Below, one piece after another: positions 63,214 through 64,000 of a DNA stretch of 64,000 nucleotides. The stretch lies in contig NZ_CAJQTX010000005.1 in the NCBI RefSeq assembly GCF_907163085.1, positions 248,001 to 312,000 on the forward strand, given 5' to 3'. The notes under the pieces were generated by a model. That model did no database searches and had not been told where the DNA came from. It saw only the letters and a list, made by a program, of their open reading frames with translations. Positions within the stretch are counted from its first letter, which is position 1. The number at the start of each line of letters is the position of its first letter. Both the position numbers and the translations under genes were made by a program. This stretch comes from Candidatus Accumulibacter sp. ACC003 (GTDB lineage: Bacteria > Pseudomonadota > Gammaproteobacteria > Burkholderiales > Rhodocyclaceae).

Positions 63214-64000
63214 AATCGCTTCCTGGCCCCTGTTGAGCATCCTGCTGGCGCTGCCGGTGCTCGGCGCGCTGGCCACCGCGCTGTTCCGCCACGCGCCCTG
63301 GGCACAGTGGCTGGCGCTGGCCAGCGCGCTGCTGACGCTGCTGTGGTCCTTGCTGATCGTCGCCGCCAGCGACGGCGCCGATGCGGGCTTCCAGCTGATC
63401 GATTCGGCACGCTGGATCGACGGCGTGAATATTGGCTATCTGGTCGGCGTCGACGGCATCTCGCTGCTCTTTCTGCCGGCGACGGCGCTGCTCTTCTGCG
63501 GCGCGGTGGTCGCCGGCTGGCGCGTCTCGGCGACGGCGACGCCGCTGCCGCCGGGCTTGTACTTCGCCTTGCTGCTGTTGCTCGAAGCGGCCACGCTGGG
63601 CGTCTTTTGCGCGCTTGACACGATCCTGTTTTTCTTCTGCTGGGAGTTGACGCTGCTGCCGACCTACTTCCTGGTCAGCCTGTGGGGCGTCGGCGCCGGC
63701 CGCCAGACAGCCGCCGTGCGCTATTTTCTGGTGATGCTGGCGAGCGGCGTACCGCTGCTGTTCGGGCTCCTGGCCGTCGCCTTTGGCCACGTCGCCGCCG
63801 GTGCGCCGCTGGCCTTCGACCTGCCGACGCTGCTCGCCACGCCGCTGCCCGCTGGCGCGCAATACGCGGTCTTTCTGCTGCTGCTGATCGGCTTTGCCGC
63901 CAAGGTGCCGCTGGTGCCCCTGCACACCTGGCTGCCGTCGCTGGCGATGGGCGCGCCAGCGGCGGTAACGGCGCTGATCGTCGGCCTGAAACTCGGCGCT
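63206..64000 (+). CDS. NuoM-like antiporter subunit, cut by the window edge
   Basis: 265 residues are visible from ATG 63206. GVNIGYLVGVDGISLLFLPATALLF, LFFFCWELTLLPTYFLVSLWG and LLIGFAAKVPLVPLHTWLPSLAMGAPAAVTALIVGLKLG match NuoM. The frame is still open at the right edge, so the C-terminal half lies outside the window. It is the fourth PF00361 subunit of this operon. Confidence 0.88.
   Translation, partial: MAEIASWPLLSILLALPVLGALATALFRHAPWAQWLALASALLTLLWSLLIVAASDGADAGFQLIDSARWIDGVNIGYLVGVDGISLLFLPATALLFCGAVVAGWRVSATATPLPPGLYFALLLLLEAATLGVFCALDTILFFFCWELTLLPTYFLVSLWGVGAGRQTAAVRYFLVMLASGVPLLFGLLAVAFGHVAAGAPLAFDLPTLLATPLPAGAQYAVFLLLLIGFAAKVPLVPLHTWLPSLAMGAPAAVTALIVGLKLGA

Overview
The window is about 64 kb of high-GC bacterial chromosome. 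Gene content points to a betaproteobacterium of the Rhodocyclales, possibly close to 'Candidatus Accumulibacter': PEP-CTERM exported proteins with a sigma-54-type promoter, a RegB/RegA redox two-component pair, and a lptM-lysA arrangement beside a divergent cyaY. The taxonomic call is inference from gene content; no rRNA or tRNA was seen.

Region by region. (1) 1-9.2 kb is accessory: the tail of an ATP-grasp gene, serC, and an intact 2428-bp insertion sequence with 16-bp terminal inverted repeats and a 5-bp target duplication. Next come a 42-bp tandem array, a solitary CRISPR-like repeat, and two nearly identical nitrilase-family genes in 1.1-kb direct repeats around an O-antigen-type acyltransferase. 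(2) 9.2-13.2 kb holds djlA, a PEP-CTERM matrixin-type protease behind a near-consensus sigma-54 promoter, a small exported protein, a decayed djlA fragment, a second PEP-CTERM gene that seems to start at ATT, and a small dispersed intergenic repeat family. (3) 13.2-24 kb is core: a minus-strand block (DUF2784, TfoX-C, Hsp15, RegA, RegB), a Fur-box-controlled feoAB operon, cyaY, lptM-lysA, gpmI and a membrane protein of unknown role. (4) 24.3-28 kb encodes a type II P-type cation ATPase, a small protein and a YaiI/YqxD protein.

(5) 27.9-34.5 kb is a six-gene minus-strand block: a FecR-domain lipoprotein, a TIR-CHASE2 membrane receptor, DUF599, RarD, an LprI/MliC-type lysozyme inhibitor, and a protein joining a TIR/deoxyribosyltransferase-like domain to an ASK1-like TRAFs-binding TPR region. 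This is my leading candidate for an undescribed signalling or conflict system. (6) 35-46.1 kb is mostly housekeeping: a chemoreceptor, uvrD, a quinone oxidoreductase, a TAXI-type binding protein, a ParA-like ATPase, dnaE and a WbuC cupin, followed by a ribbon-helix-helix regulator with an inverted-repeat operator.

(7) 46.7-64 kb is bioenergetic. A hyfBCEFGI-type operon encodes a complex I/hydrogenase-4-like membrane complex whose large subunit has lost all four Ni-Fe cysteines, so it is an energy-converting-hydrogenase-related (Ehr) complex rather than a hydrogenase. After a Dyp-type peroxidase and an acylphosphatase comes a DAB-type inorganic-carbon operon: DabA with all four predicted zinc ligands, and four NuoL/M/N-like subunits, the last cut by the window edge. 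Six Mrp/Nuo antiporter-like subunits therefore lie within about 17 kb.
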